Shown here piece by piece: positions 1-13,451 of a stretch of DNA of 64,000 bases. The notes beneath the pieces were generated by a model. The model was given only the letters and a program-made list of their open reading frames with translations. It searched no databases and was not told where the DNA came from. The stretch's first letter is position 1, and each line of letters opens with the position of its first letter. Origin of the DNA: Elymus sibiricus (taxonomy: Eukaryota; Streptophyta; Magnoliopsida; Poales; Poaceae); NCBI GenBank assembly GCA_039707655.1, contig CM077671.1, positions 307,089,009 through 307,153,008 of the forward strand, in the 5' to 3' direction. A program made the position numbers and the translations under genes.

Positions 1-111
1 AAGTATAGGTGTTGAATTGTTCATTTTATGAGCACGGTTTTAGTGTTACTACGCTAATTTACATCGAGACTGAAGTGACAAGGCATACCACTACCAGTTG
101 GTACTACTAAA

Positions 112-377
112 TACTCCCTATGTTCCATAATGTAGTGTGAATAGTTTTTTTCCTTTTTGAACTCAAACTTTACAAACTTTGACGGAGTTTATAGAAAAAG
201 GTATTTATATCTATAATACAAAATATATAAAATATGAAACTACATCTTATGATGAATCTAATAACGTATGTTTGACATTCTAAATTTAAATGTTTTTCTC
301 CACAAACTTGGTCAAAGTTTATGAGGTTTGACTTCTCAAAAATTCTACATGCATTACATTATGAAAAGAAGGGAGTA
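112..377. mobile_element. Stowaway-like MITE (266 bp)
   Basis: The two ends are inverted copies of each other: TACTCCCTATGTTCCATAAT at the left and its imperfect complement ending in GGGAGTA at the right. TA dinucleotides sit at both borders, the target duplication of Tc1/mariner-derived Stowaway elements. The interior is AT-rich and has no ORF. The borders are seen in the sequence; the family is inferred from the terminal motif. Confidence 0.8.
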
Positions 378-962
378 GCACTAATTACTTTTGTTATCAC
401 ATAGTGAGAGCAGAGTGGGATAATATGATGTTAAGTAAATGAACAACAAAATATTCCATGTCTTTTGATCGAAATCAGATAATGAAAATTCGATATTGTC
501 AATTAAATTTAACCCCAAAGTGTGTTATGGAAAAGCATCCCCAAACTATTACATCCAAATTAGTGACACAATTCAAGATAAAAGCCAAAATTTACTAAAC
601 TTATATTCATAGTAATGTTATTAGATTATGTTGATCTCTACTCACAGGATATGTTGATCTATTAATTGGGTGATTCTTCTAGTCATCGTTTCCCAATGAC
701 TCAATCAAGTCGCTGATTGATTTCACACCTATTAATCTTATATCCAAACTTATTCATACATTGGACAATGGTATTGAACTATCTATAATTGTCTGGTTTC
801 CCAACAAAAATGTCAAGGCTAGTAAATTGCTATTTTGTCTTTCTTTGGTTCAAAATTGTAGGAAAACTTGGAGAGGATGGTCAAATTAATGAATATGATT
901 TTATAATGCCTACGTCTTCTCTTAAGATTCTGATATAAAGATGTTGATATCAGCTATCAACA
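378..962. other. AT-rich spacer, no gene seen
   Basis: This stretch is AT-rich. It has no ORF of useful length, no splice-compatible coding segment and no clear terminal repeats. Confidence 0.5.
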
Positions 963-1011
963 TACTCCCTCCGCCCCAAAATAAGTGTCGTTGTTTTAAA
1001 CGGAGGAAGTA
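963..1011. mobile_element. Very short Stowaway remnant (49 bp)
   Basis: The left end TACTCCCTCCGCCCC and the right end CGGAGGAAGTA are inverted terminal motifs of a Stowaway MITE only 49 bp apart. It is probably an internally deleted copy. Confidence 0.6.
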
Positions 1012-1391
1012 TTCTATTATATGTTAAGAGTGTAGTGTTCATGTCAGTTTTCGTAGGTGCTTCTTATTTAATGAAATGTGTCTTTGACCAAGTCTGCTTT
1101 TGCCGCGGACCAACAGTATGGAGCGCCCGGAGATTGACCCCTTAAACTCTATGCAAAATAATGTGTACCGTCAGCTTTTTATGTGTTTGCATTGAGATAT
1201 TATGTATTCTACTGTTGGGGTGTTGGATATCATGTACTTCCACTCATGGGTGTTGGATCTTGGATATGTGGAGCATAACTGTTCAGCTCTCCGCATGACA
1301 ATGTACTTCTAATTTTATACTTCCTCCTTTCCTTTTCATTGGGCTCATTTTTGTGTGCATGTGAGGTACTGAGTTGATGATAATTTAGGAC
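1012..1391. other. Spacer upstream of Harbinger element, nothing recognised
   Basis: No ORF, RNA gene or transposon border is apparent. A short direct repeat around 1212-1260 (two similar copies of a TGTTGGGGTGTTGGAT-like unit) is the only structure noticed. Confidence 0.4.
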
Positions 1392-1801
1392 TAAGACCAA
1401 CTCCAACGCAGCAACCCAAACGGACGCGCGGTTTGTCCGCTTTTTGTCTGTTTGGGTCGGCCGCCCGCTCGGCGTCCGCCCTGTTTAACATCTGGGTCGG
1501 CAACGCGCCCAACGTCCGCGACCCATTTGATGTCCGCGCATAAATTTGAAAGTCCCGCGGTCGTGGATCAAGCCAGCGGCCATGACGTCGCCCAAAGTTC
1601 ATGCCGGCACCATGCCAGCGGCCGGCATACAATGCCAGCTTCAAAAAAAAACACCACGCAGTTCATGCTGGCGCACTTGCCAGCGGCCGGCAGACATGCC
1701 AGCACACAAAAAGGGGCGGGAGTTCGACCACGCCATCGCGGCCGTGGTCATGCCAGCACACTTTCCAGCATACAAAAAAGGAAGGTGCTCGCCGCCATAG
1801 A

Positions 1802-3744
1802 TCACTCGTCGTCGAACTTGAGCATGTTGGCCTGCATCTTCTCGAACCACGGCCTCTTCCTTGGCGACACGGTGTTGAGATCAACCTTCATGATCTCCAC
1901 CCCTGTCATCATGCTGGCGAGAGCCACTTCTTTCGCCTTGGTCTTGGCATTGGCGGCCTCGATCTCTAGCATCTTGGCCTGCTTCTACGCCTCCAACTCA
2001 AGCATCCTGGCTTGCTTCTCCGCCTCCATCTCAAGCCTCCTCCTTTGGATCTCCATGAAGGCGTTCATTTGATCTTCCTTGTCTTGCCGACGCTTCTCCT
2101 CCCTTGAGTCCTTCTTGGTCATCATGCCCTCCACGGTTGCGATCAAGGCCATCGACGCCGCATCCCGCTTGTCCTCCTTCTTGGAGTTGGTCTTCCCCCG
2201 CGGCCGTGTCTTCTCGCCCTCCCCAACCTCCTCCATGGCTTTCTCCCCCCCCCCCCCCCCCCCCCACACTAAGAGGGCGGCATATTGCTCTTTGAACTTC
2301 TCCTCATCTTTGACGATCCTCCAACAATGAGAGAGGTGGAAGGACTTGCCCTGTTGTGCCTTGAATGCCTCCAAAGCTTGGAATGCCTACAATATGTATT
2401 GCAAATTGGGAAATGGATATGGAAACAGACATGCAAGCATAAACGGAATGAAACAAAAGAGGGGGGTGCATACCATGCCTTGTATGTTGATGCCACTCAC
2501 GGGGCGTGCCTTGATGCTCTCAAAAGCGGCACAAAACTTGTTGCATTCTTGTTGGATCACCTTCCATCACTTCGAAATGGACACCCAACCGCACGTGCTT
2601 TGCATTTTGTACGGCGGAAACTTCTTGCGTTCATGGAACTCTCGGTGGACACGAATACAAAAGGTTGATGTCTTTTGTTCGGCGCCGACCTTGGGGTCTT
2701 GCCCAATGTCCCTCCAACACTCACAAAGGAGCTTGTCTTCAGTCGCCGTGTATGCCTTCGTCTGTATGCTCTTGCGCTTCGGCTTCAACCCGGCGGCTTG
2801 GTTGGCGAGCTCGTCCTCGAACAAAGGCTCCCCGTCGATGTCCACCTCATCCTCTTCCTCGAGGCCGTAGTCCTCCGGAAACTCGTGGTTGAGTGGGAAG
2901 CTGTCCAGGTCCAGGCCGGCCTGATCTTGCATGAAGGCAGCCTGCATGCCAGCTTGATCATAGGTCGACGGCCCGCGCCCGTCCTGGCTTTGGGTCTCAT
3001 CGGGATCATAGCTAGCCGCGGCGGCACCGCCAACGGCCGCCGTAGCACCCTCGAAGATGATGTTGTGCATGTAATGGTTGGTCATCTCGTCGTCGACGGC
3101 CGTCGACATTCTGTCGAACAGGTTGCGGGCGCCGGGGGGCATGTCATCTGGCATCTCCCGCGCGCGTTCCCTCGGCCCACCGGATGACGAGTCACCGGTT
3201 ACCGGTGTGGCGTTGAGGTCGATGGGCGCGGCACGGGCGTGGAAGGTGCCATCACGCTCACCTCCGGCGAGCATTCCCCGAAGAGTCGGGAGGCTTGTGG
3301 GTAGACGTGGAAGCCAGGAACCGGGTGAGTTGCAGAGGCACGGGGCGACTCTGGCAGCACCATCGGGTTAATCGCAGACGAGCCGGTGCTGGTCGCGGCC
3401 ACGGCGGCGTTGACGAGCCCGTGCTGGCCAAGGTTTAACCCTAGGTACAACAGCGCCTCCCTCGTTGCTGCCGCGATTCAGGCGGCGGTGTCCTGATGGT
3501 GCTCGGCGGCGGCTATGGCCGCGGCGGCCACTACTTCTTCCCTTGTGTCCGTCGCGTGCCTACGGCGCTTTCTCTTCGCCGACTCCGCGGCCCGCTCATC
3601 GTCTGTCAGCTTCTTCTTCGTGGTCGCGGCGGCAGTCTTGCGGGGGGGGGGGGCGCGGGGGGTGGCGGTCTTGCCTTTGCCGCGGGTGACGCCGAACGAG
3701 GCGAGCGAGGCGAGGCCTGCGGCGGCGTCGAGGTCGTCGTCCAT
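1802..3744 (-). pseudogene. Harbinger ORF1 (Myb-like / NAM-associated protein), broken
   Basis: This is the ORF1 protein that partners Harbinger transposase, as judged from family resemblance. Reading starts at the ATG ending at 3744 (MDDDLDAAAGL). A Myb/trihelix-like section around 2480-2650 contains TEDKLLCECW and FHERKKFPPY. An intron fits 2387-2473 (GT at 2473, AG at 2387). A C-terminal charged coiled coil (KRRQDKEDQMNAFMEIQRRR) ends near 1802. It is broken by stops at 3478-3480, 2567-2569 (probable CGA to TGA) and 1985-1987, by at least one frameshift near 3200-3300, and by expansion of a 21-C run at 2245-2265. It is a dead copy. Confidence 0.75.
2245..2265. repeat. Homopolymer run of 21 C
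   Basis: This uninterrupted C tract lies inside the ORF1 remnant and reads as poly-Gly on the minus strand. Its length is prone to sequencing or assembly error. Confidence 0.9.
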
Positions 3745-4041
3745 GGCGAGCGGCCGGGGAGCACGCGGGCAGGAGGGTTTGAGGAAAGTGGAGGAAAAAT
3801 GATGGAGGCTTTGCCACCGACTGGCGGGCCAGGGGGAGTAGTTGGCGCGCGACGCGCGTGTCCGTTTCGTGTCCGCGCCGACACAAATCGGGCTCAAAAA
3901 TGGGTCGGGAATGGGTCGGCAGGCGGACCAAAAGCGGACGCGCGTCCGCTTGGGTCGGCGCGTTGGGCCGACTTTTCTGTCCCCCGCGACCCAAACGGAC
4001 GCGCACGGATGAAATGGGTCGGCGCGTTGGAGTTGCTCTAA

Positions 4042-7000
4042 AATGCCCCTAATTAATTAATGATCCTTCAAATTTGGACGTTAGAATTTGCATATATTGT
4101 GATTTACCTAAATTGTGCGTTTGAACTTTGAGCATAAATAACTTAAGTAATAGTGAAAGGAAATATTTTAAAGTATTGGGACTTGGTGAAAATTATACAA
4201 AGATTTGCTGGGAGTGGATTTTGGATAGAGTTTGGATATGTGTATGACTAACAATAGGCGGCTGCTAGGCGTTAGTCCGCTGATCATTAGGAAAAGATTA
4301 GCCACCTCACCAACCGTTGATTTTTGCGAGTACCCCTTGATGACAGGACCTCGCTAGGACCATGGCATCGTTTCCATCGTGGTGTCGCGCATGTAGCTTC
4401 AACGAGAGCTGGAACAATGATGTGCTCAGCACCGATGATGCTCCGTTGGGCCGATGATGCTCTAATGCAGCACCAGTGATACTCCGGGGGCCTCGACAAT
4501 GCACCAGTTTAGCATTATCTGCACTCCCGTGGCACCACGCATGACCCGACGGTGCTCCATTGCATCATTGTGAACAGCACCAAGCGGAGCTCGCGCATCA
4601 TGGTGGAGCCCTCATGGAAACCCCCACATCCTCTTTCAGACCACTCCTTGTAGTGTTGACATCCCGTGTTGTTTCGCATTTCAGCAGTGTCGCCGCTCAC
4701 CTCCCACCACTCCTTGCAGCGTCGCCGCTGTTGTGAGCCCAGCCTTTGCAACATCGGGTGTTGTTGCTCGCCATCTACAGCGAAATTGTTGGCCTTGCAG
4801 CTTGCAACACGATGGTGGCCGAAGGGTCCATACTCAACGCGCAAAATCACCGGAGTTGCAGCGCCTGTCAGCCGCTATACGCGGTCGCTATCGCAGCACC
4901 GGTGGCCATGCGCGGATGCTCCATCGCAATGCCCACAAATCTCGATGGTTCATCCACAATGACGGTGATGTTACATCATGTATTGCAGTTGTCACGACCG
5001 GGTCCCGTGATAGGGTCCCGAATCTCTGCGCTTACTGTGTCAGTTCTTGGATCGATAGCTGACACACATAGTCGACAATGAAATACCAAGAATACATCAC
5101 ATGTTATAGTATTTCCATCGAAGATCCAGTGCTTACAATACACACCTGCTTAGCTCATGGCTAGCTTACAATACAATCATGCAGCGAAGGTAATATTCTA
5201 GTCTTGTGGCGTCCATCAACTCACAAGTAAGAGTTGAGTATAGCGTCGTAACCCTACTTCATGCTTTCTCTTTGATATGGTAAACCTGCAACATGATACG
5301 TTGCAGCCACTAGGGTCAATATATTGAAAGTATTGGCAAGCCCACAGTTAATGAAATACTTGTTCACCTACATGCTCTTTGGCGTTAATGGAATACGTGT
5401 TCACCTACATGCTCTTTGGCTGATGGGGTTCAAGGCTCTTTGCATAAAATAGTTTTGTCCTACATTTTGTAAGATGGTCTACTCTAATAGCATTATGACA
5501 CTTCCGGTACATTCCGGTCGTAGTCTAGAGGCACTCCGGTGAACCCCGATCGTAACCCCGATGCAGTTTGAGCACGTGGACTCCCCGGTGCACACCGAGT
5601 CATCCCAAGCCTCTCCACGGACCCTAGTGATCCCCAGACCTCCGAGATCGGCTCCGATACTCCCCATTAGTTCAACCCATAAATTTTAGATGGAAGAGGT
5701 GGATGAAATCAATGTGACAATTCTCGGATGAGTCGTTCAAAGTTGTCTGTAACCGGGGACACGGCTAGCCGGAAACATTAGGTTGTAATAGTCGCCTCAA
5801 CCACAAAAGAAATACTTCTTGCACCCTCAAGCTCTCGACCCAGATTAAACACTATCACTTCCACACATTAAGCATGTTAAGAAAGGATAGGACAGCCAGT
5901 TGGTTCTATACAGCTATTTCAATTTTACCAGATTTGAAATAAATAAAAGGGCGAACCACAACATCTCCCGTTGCCGCTGGTAACTCTCCCAATGTAATAG
6001 TGACAATGATGCTACATGGTGACTGCACGCCGTGGGCGCTGACCTTATCAGAGGGTAATATACCGATTGCCAGAAAATAGAAATCGAAGAGGCATCGTTC
6101 ACATCACAACTCCTGAACTCTGCCCTGTTCTGAATGGTACTGTACGAACATATGGACATTTGCCATCCAGCCTGCAAGGTGTCTGACCAGAGTAATGTGC
6201 AAGACAATAATGCTAACCCGACACATGCTAATCCGAATTGCACGGGATGGAAGTTCTGTTTATACAGCGAAACAAGATCACCGGTGCAAATAGGCTACTC
6301 CAACTGAATCCCCATGTCCAGTGCTTCATGCCTGTGACATCTTTCCAGCTTCTCCTCGGTAGAAGTTCCCACATCGACAAGAACTTGAGCTATACATGGT
6401 CATCCAACTGTTCCACCCTCCCTCATTATCACACCAAGCTCACTTTGTTCATTCCTTACTTTGTTACAGGCGTTCATAAGCTGTGAGAATTTGAATTTCA
6501 GTGGGAGGATGAAAGAATGATTTGGCGCTTCCACTGCCAAGACATGTATGTTCTTGTCTCACTGTCATAGTGCACGTCTACTGTACAGCAGCAGTACAAC
6601 TCCAAGGCCATGAAGAATCGAGTTTGCACTGCCTAGCATCCGGTTTAATAGTATCAGCTTTCCATGTACAATATGCGTATCTTATTCTAATTTAACTTGA
6701 TGTGCCAATGAGTAGATGACGGCGTGGTCCACCTCTAATTCATGACATATGATGCCGATTCCATGATTGAGAAGGGGGGAAGATAACAAAGCTTGTTTCG
6801 CTGATATAGTTTAGTTGAGATGATCCAGTTGTAACATCATACAATTGGTAGCACTGTGGCAGACCAGGTTGGTGGTGGCAAGAGATCAGGCCATTTAAGA
6901 TAGATTGAGTGGGCAGCTCTCTCATATAATGTAGGAATATGTGCACACGGCATCTGGAAAGAATCGATGAGAGAATCAATCCATCATTTGTGTTACAATC

Positions 7001-7179
7001 AATGTGGTTGGAATCTGCAAGAGAAGTTATTTCTACTTGGTAAGAAAGTAGAATAGGAGTACGTTACCTCGTATAAGCTCCAACTCTCTTTGAACATGGA
7101 GGATTAGCACATGTCCCACATGGACCACATCATTGAGTTTGAGAAACAATTTCGGAAGCCGAAAGGCAAACCATGTTGT
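4042..7179. other. Spacer, probably decayed repeats plus 3' flank of peptidase gene
   Basis: No ORF here has support from motifs or splice structure. The segments at about 4980-5460 and 5490-5860 have the look of decayed transposon DNA, but I could not find terminal repeats or target duplications to define an element. The last few hundred bases before 7179 should hold the 3' UTR of the minus-strand peptidase gene; no AATAAA on that strand stood out. Confidence 0.4.
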
Positions 7180-10100
7180 TCAGGTATTGTTCACCATTTT
7201 AATTAGGAAAGCAGTCTCCGTTGCTAATTCCTTGGTTTCCAAATACTTGCTTTCTTCCACAACATCGGTTGTCAAGTTGAGAATTACAGGCCGCTCCGGA
7301 TCATATTGAGTAAGTTCACGGACTTTTGCAACCCATTTAGCTGCTTCCCATACACCAAACCTATCATTGTCACATGCAATAATTGGTTTAGTCAAACACA
7401 GTAACTGGAGGATCACAGCAGAATAATCCATATGCAGACAATTTGCAATTAGCTCTAGATGGTAAAATACTCCAGATGCAGATATAACTTAACCTCTATA
7501 ATTTAGACTAGTGCAGATGCAGGTAACTTACAATGTAACCTCTGGAGTGTAGTATACTACAGATGCAGATAACTTGAGCAAAATGGAAAGTGCAGTGCAT
7601 CAAAAGGTTTTGACCTAGGAGTTGGGTGAGGAGTGCAGACTATAATTCTGGAAGGTACGGAGTAATGAGGAATAGCAAGTTTGGCCAAGTATACTGCAGA
7701 TCCTAATGGTCCAGGCATAACTCTGTACCCTGGTAATGCATACCTTGTATTAAATGATGATGTCACAAACACAGCTGGGTAAGGAACATCCTTCTGGATG
7801 TTATCATAGGGAGAATACTTCTTGATTGCAAGGCATTCTTCATGGTCCACAGGAAACCCAAACTCTTCATAATCAATGGCTGTAAGAGGTAGAATAGGAT
7901 GGAGCAGAGTGTTGCAAACATCCAAGAAAGGGACCTGGAGGATAAAATGTAAGTTGTGGTAATGAACTATCAATAATAGGAACAATAGATGTGGTAATAA
8001 CACATCTTGGAGATCACCAAGAATGGATGACTAATATTGCCATTCCAAGCTCAGCAAATAATTCAAGAACATTAATTTGCCTGCAGGCAATCTATTACTA
8101 AAAATGGTCATTAGTCGCTTTTACCTGTCAGTTGAAAGAAAAAACAGCACTAAAAGGGCTTAAAAAGAAATTCACTAGGTTATTCTGCACATAAGTTTGA
8201 AATGTGTGGGCCTCTTGGTATGTGATTGGCAGATATTTAGGCTGCTTTGGCATTGCAGTGGATTATCATTATCCCATTTGCCCCACCCGCTTTTGCCTAT
8301 TTTAGCATTTGTTTGACCAACTTTTGTGGTTATTTCAACAGCAGGTTATAAAATAAGCACAGCCCAGAACAGTCTAGCAAACCAAACTGAGTCTAGCTTC
8401 GTTTGAAACTTTAGCATGGACATCTAATTTTGGGGAACATGGAGTGACATACTGATTGCTACACATAAATCATGCATACCTTTAAAACAGCGGCACAGAA
8501 CAAATCTGGACGAGAATTAATTGCCGAAGCCACCAGAAGTCCTCCAGCACTGTATCCCCATCCAGCAAGCTTATTTTCTTGTATGATACCTTTTTCAAGA
8601 AGAAATTCACCACAAGAGACAAAATCATATATAGAATTCATCTTTTTGGTACGTGCACCATCCCGGTGCCACTCCTTGCCATAACCTCCACCACCCCTGA
8701 AACCATATATTTGTAAGTCAATAAGAAATGTGGCCTGTAAAAACTCTAAAGGCAAAAGCAGGCATGTTTTTGAAGATGGCGTAAGCTCCCATGAACCAAA
8801 ATCAGTCAAACTCATTTGATATCCATTTCTCACTGAAAATATTATCAATGGGACAATGGAAGACAATATGGACCTGGAAAATTGTCTCCATGGTATCTTT
8901 TCAGAAATAATTCATTTATTGTTTCAGGAGGTAAAGACACCTTTTTTTCAGAAAGTAGGCTATACGTACCTAACATCAGCATATGCAATCACCCAACCAC
9001 GATCGAGTAGGCTCTTTAACTCACTACGCCAACGCTTATCCAGAATCTCACCATAGGCACCATGCCCATGAAGCAATCCTGGATTCCCCTCTTGCTTGTG
9101 CTTTCGTGAATATACCAAGGTGAGTGGAATCAAAACTCCGTCCTTTGATGGAACATCATAGTACTCACATGCATAGTATTCAGAGAGCTCATTCCAGTCA
9201 CGATCTCCCAAATCTTCACTTGACAAATCAACTCCATCTGAAGACAGCTTGCCCGCACTAGAAGCAAAAGCATTCCCATACAGTACCTTTGTTCTCTCAT
9301 GAAGCATGTTTTGCTGTTGCACTATTTGCCACTTTCCATTTAGTAAGTTGTAATCAACAACTGCATCTGGCATCTAAGTTGAAAGATTAGGTTACTGCTG
9401 AGAAATAAAATGCACCGACAAATACGAATTTTAACTAATCCATTTTAGTTCCCTAGATTACATGATAGCAAAATAAGAAAATCCACAAAGATAGTTGACA
9501 GCGATGTAATGCTAAGGTGCCACAACTCACAAGCAATGCCTTCCAAGATGTGGAGTGGTATTGTGGATTTGTGGTAACAGTTTAGTTGGTTGCACGAAAC
9601 TGAAGGACAATAGAGCAGAAGGTTTTAAACTAGTATAGTAGATATATAACAGATTTCTTGTTAATTACCATGAAATATATTACGAAAAAAAGGTCCGGCT
9701 AATGAATAATGTTGAACTTTTTGTTCCATTTGGTTTTATTATATGGATAACAGCAACATCGTGTATGGGTGCACCTTTCCATATAGGCGGCCAGGCAACA
9801 ATTACATAAGTCAATTAAATCGAGATACAGAGTTGTAGAAGAAACGAAATCAAGATACAGCCATAATCAGCCCTTTAGATATCAGAAAAGAACGATAAGA
9901 AATAATAACGAAATCGAAATGTACTAATGAACAACTGTGCAAGCAGATTATAACAAGAGATACACTAAGTTGCTAGCATCTAACCACCCTGTAAAGGAAA
10001 TAAGGCATAGCACTGAATTCACAAAAGAAAAAGAAAATATAACGTTGAAAAGCATGGTAGGAGATGATTCAAATTGCAAAATAGATAATACTGTGTACTG

Positions 10101-13100
10101 TTGAAAAGGTGGATATATCAGAGTGAAAGGTGGCTTCCAAGGAAAAAAATTCTTCTATAGTACGTTTGTAACATAATTCATCTGTTGTGCTACTTTATAA
10201 ATGATGAAGACCTTCAGTGACACTCAGAACCAAAAGATGTCTAGGGCTACCACATCTTAATAGCCAATTTGGATAGTATTTACATAAACTAATGAAGGCC
10301 AGTTATCTCAACCAAATAATGGGATATCCAAAATCCACATTTCCATACATAAGAAGGATGGTGCTACTGCATAAAAATAGAAAAACAGTACAGGTAACTA
10401 ATTCAGCCCTGCTGTGCAAAGCAAAACGAAAAACAACTGTCCCAGTGTCGATGGTGTAGAAGGATGAAACAATGATCTAAGATAAACAGCAGATAGATAT
10501 GCATACCACGGGTGATGATATTGTGAAACGCATTGTTGAGGAATAGTAGTCATAATTTGGGCCAGATAAAATCTGACACACATGATCGGGAAGAGGCAAG
10601 TCAAGTGGGTGAAAATCTGATAGATGAGCAGGTACCTGAGAAGTAAATTGAATACGAATATGTAAGTTATAGTTCTATAATATACAATTATGATTGCAGC
10701 ATATGAATAGCCAATAACAGGAAAATATGCTAAAAATGACGAGAATCATAGCTCAGTTTCAGATATCCAATTAGGCTATATGACCGCGGACTGAGTAAAT
10801 TTAGTGAACAACAAAGCTTTGCAACGTTGTCACTCCCGAACAGAGTAAAAGACTGTGGGAGGCCATCACTACGAAAAGAAATAAACAGTATAATTATTCA
10901 CTTCTCGACTTAGACTCTTGTATATAACATCATATGAAAAGAAAATTGACTTACTTGGATATTTTCAGGTAGAGGCAGATTAACTGAACAAAGTCTGAGT
11001 TTTCTGCCTTGTCTCAGAATAAGCACAATATGAGTATTGCAAAAGTCAACATCTTCAAGAATAATACCTGGTTCCTCAAGGAAAATATTCTGAATTCAAA
11101 CATCAAAAGAGTGTCAAATAGATCGCACAAAGTCACTTATCTGAATTAACTCAGAGCAGAACATTTTTCACAACAGCTGGGATTATGGTGCATTTGCTTA
11201 AAATATATTAAAAAGTGCAACTGCTATTTTCGAAGGATTCATTGCATATTTTGTGAAGATAATGCATGCATATCTAGAGAACAGGCGCACTGGGACAACT
11301 TTGACATGACATAGTAGATGCATAGCACAAACCTTCCAACTCTTTGGCCCAGGAGATTCCACATCACACTGCATTAGGTAATGTGAATTAACACGGACAC
11401 CTTCTCTTGCAGCATCCGTGAATAAATACAGACGTCCATGATGGTGCTCCACAATGCAATGAACTTGGGATTCACCTTCCCATACCAGTGTCATTCTGGA
11501 CAAGGGGTCAGAAGCCCTTATCAAATATACCTGCCAAAAGGATGATCATCCATGAGTAACAAACAAGGGACTAACAATGAATAATACAGATAGGGTGTAC
11601 GAGAAGCAGAACCTTTGAGTGCGTGTCCGAAAAGACATTTAACGTTATAAACCTAAAATCCTTGGTATGTCTGATATTCAAATAAATATTCTCATCAGGT
11701 TCTTCCAATATAAGAATATCATCCTTGTTTGATCCAATAATGCTGCAAAACAGCCTAACCAAAGAAAACAATTAAGTTACAGTGCAATACAGCACAGCAG
11801 AGAGAACCAACGCAACAACAACAAATCCACGAACCTATATGGCCTTCTGTCCTCATTTGTAACAATATAAACCAGTGCTTTCCCATCCATAGCCCATGAA
11901 ATATTTGAGACCCGATCAGCACGAGGTTTATCGCATAGTGTGCCCGTCACCAGATCCCTGACCATTAAAGTGAAGGAATCCTTATCTTTGTCATACATGG
12001 TGTATGCAATGAAGCGGTGATCTGGAGAAACTTCAGATAGCTCCTCGTATGAGTATCCTGCATAATAGGGATAGGCTTTAGCTTTTGTAATCTGAATAAT
12101 CAAACTAAAAAAGGACTAAGTACCTTCGAGCACCCACATCAGGAACAAAATGATTTAGCAAGTGTATTCCTCCAAAGATGTAGTATTGTATGTCTGTACT
12201 CTCTAGTGCAGAGTTGGCAAAGTGCATAAAGCATAAAAATGGCAGGGTGGGGATGCACCAAAGTACTCCCTCCGTCCCATAATATAAGATCGTTTTGCAA
12301 GCTAAAATAGCTTACAAAACGATCTTATATTATGGGATGGAGGGAGTATCTTAGTAGCCTTTGATTTGATATTTGTCAAGTGTAGAATATTTGTACTAAT
12401 TCAAGACCACAAGCGGATACAAGAACAACACAGCAAGATCATAGACTTAAAACAGCAAAAATGAAATTAAAATCAAGTAGTATCATGATTGGGGAGAATA
12501 ATTTATGGCACATCAATGATCAAGTGCAGTAGCAACCTAGCAAACTGATTTGGCACCAACTAACAAATGCCCAAACTTCTGGTACTTCTAAGGTAACATG
12601 CGGTAGATGCCTAGATGGTAAAAAGGTAGGTAACAAGGGTAAGCAGTGTTCGTCCTGTTAACAAATGTATTTGCCAATGATAAAAATAAAATATAAACAA
12701 CAGCTACAGCAATTAAACACCAAACCTCGCATTTGCTTCCCCAAGATATCAAAAGAACGTACACAATAATAGCAATGAATTATTAAGAAATAAATAGCAT
12801 TGAGCCATTGACACGGTACTTTGAAAGGCAAAATAACAATAACTGTGTAACAGAATCCCTCATGCTCGAGACGACTGGAATCGTAGCAACACCAAAATTA
12901 ATCTCGGTGTTACCTCCGAATCGCTCGGCCTCCTTGTTGTAATCCACCAATTTCTGCTCGATGCGCTTCCCAGCGGTGAAGTCGAACCCCGCGGAGGGGT
13001 CGCTGTACGAGACGAATTCCCCATGGAGAGCCGCGGAGCGGCGGCAGAGCACGGGGTACTGCTTGCCCTCGTCCGCCCGGCGGTAGTAGAGCCAGGGGCC

Positions 13101-13451
13101 CCAGAGGGCGGGCGGCGTGCAGGCGTCGGAGGCGAGGCGGGAGGCCATCTCGAGCTGGAGCTTGCGGGCGAGCCTGTCGGCGCCGGCGGCGGCGAGGCAG
13201 GCCTCGGCGTACTTCTCCTCGGCCTCCATGTGGACGTCCATGTGGCGCATGGCGGCGGCGTCGGAGAGCGAGCCCATCCAGGCGTAGCTGTCGTGCCACG
13301 TCTCCCCGTGGATGGTGACGGGCTCGGGCTTCTGCGGTGGGCGCGGCGGGTTGGGCGGCGGGGGCGGGGGCGGCGAGGCCCCGGTCCTGGCGCGGCGGTG
13401 GACGTGGCGCCGGAGGAGAAGGCGCGGGAGCAGGTCGAGATGACGGCGCAT
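7180..13451 (-). CDS. Prolyl-oligopeptidase-like (family S9) protein, 10 exons
   Basis: Exons on the minus strand: 13451-12914, 12057-11835, 11754-11613, 11530-11333, 11089-10955, 10635-10507, 9373-8970, 8696-8480, 7934-7744 and 7360-7180. All nine introns are GT..AG and all phases join, giving 2,358 nt and 785 aa. The N-terminus (MRRHLDLLPRLLLRR, then a Pro run near residues 26-43) is Arg-rich and could be an organelle-targeting peptide. Residues of about 45-480 match the S9 beta-propeller (WHDSYAWM, EVSPDHRFIAYT, SWAMDGKALVY). The C-terminal alpha/beta-hydrolase shows HGHGAYGE, RGGGGYGKEW and the Ser elbow GWGYSAGG with Ser near 639. The usual NDxR Asp is replaced by FNTR (724-726), and the GHGG His motif is absent, so peptidase activity is doubtful. 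The gene is head-to-head with the aminotransferase gene. Introns carry a MITE at 12264. Family certain; substrate unknown. Confidence 0.92.
12264..12348. mobile_element. Stowaway MITE forming a near-perfect hairpin, in an intron
   Basis: The 85-bp element has TA borders and almost complete inverted complementarity (left TACTCCCTCCGTCCCATAAT, right ending GGAGGGAGTA). It lies in the first intron (12058-12913) of the peptidase-like gene. If transcribed it would fold as a long hairpin. Confidence 0.92.

Larger units (their letters stand above)
1395..4038 (-). mobile_element. PIF/Harbinger-type DNA transposon carrying ORF1 only
   Basis: Inverted ends GACCAACTCCAACGC and GCGTTGGAGTTGCTC are flanked by a perfect 3-bp TAA duplication (1392-1394 and 4039-4041), the signature of PIF/Harbinger insertion. 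Subterminal CCCAAACGGACGCGC-type motifs occur at both ends. The only coding remnant is the Myb/NAM-associated ORF1 on the minus strand. No transposase is present, so this copy could move only if transposase came from elsewhere. Length is 2,644 bp. Confidence 0.85.

Noticed and set aside
2285..3187. Plus-strand ORFs of 127-174 codons
   Set aside because: Antisense shadows of the Harbinger ORF1 remnant.
4287..5081. Several short ORFs on both strands (60-111 codons)
   Set aside because: No similarity, no splice structure and no codon pattern; probably decayed repeat DNA.
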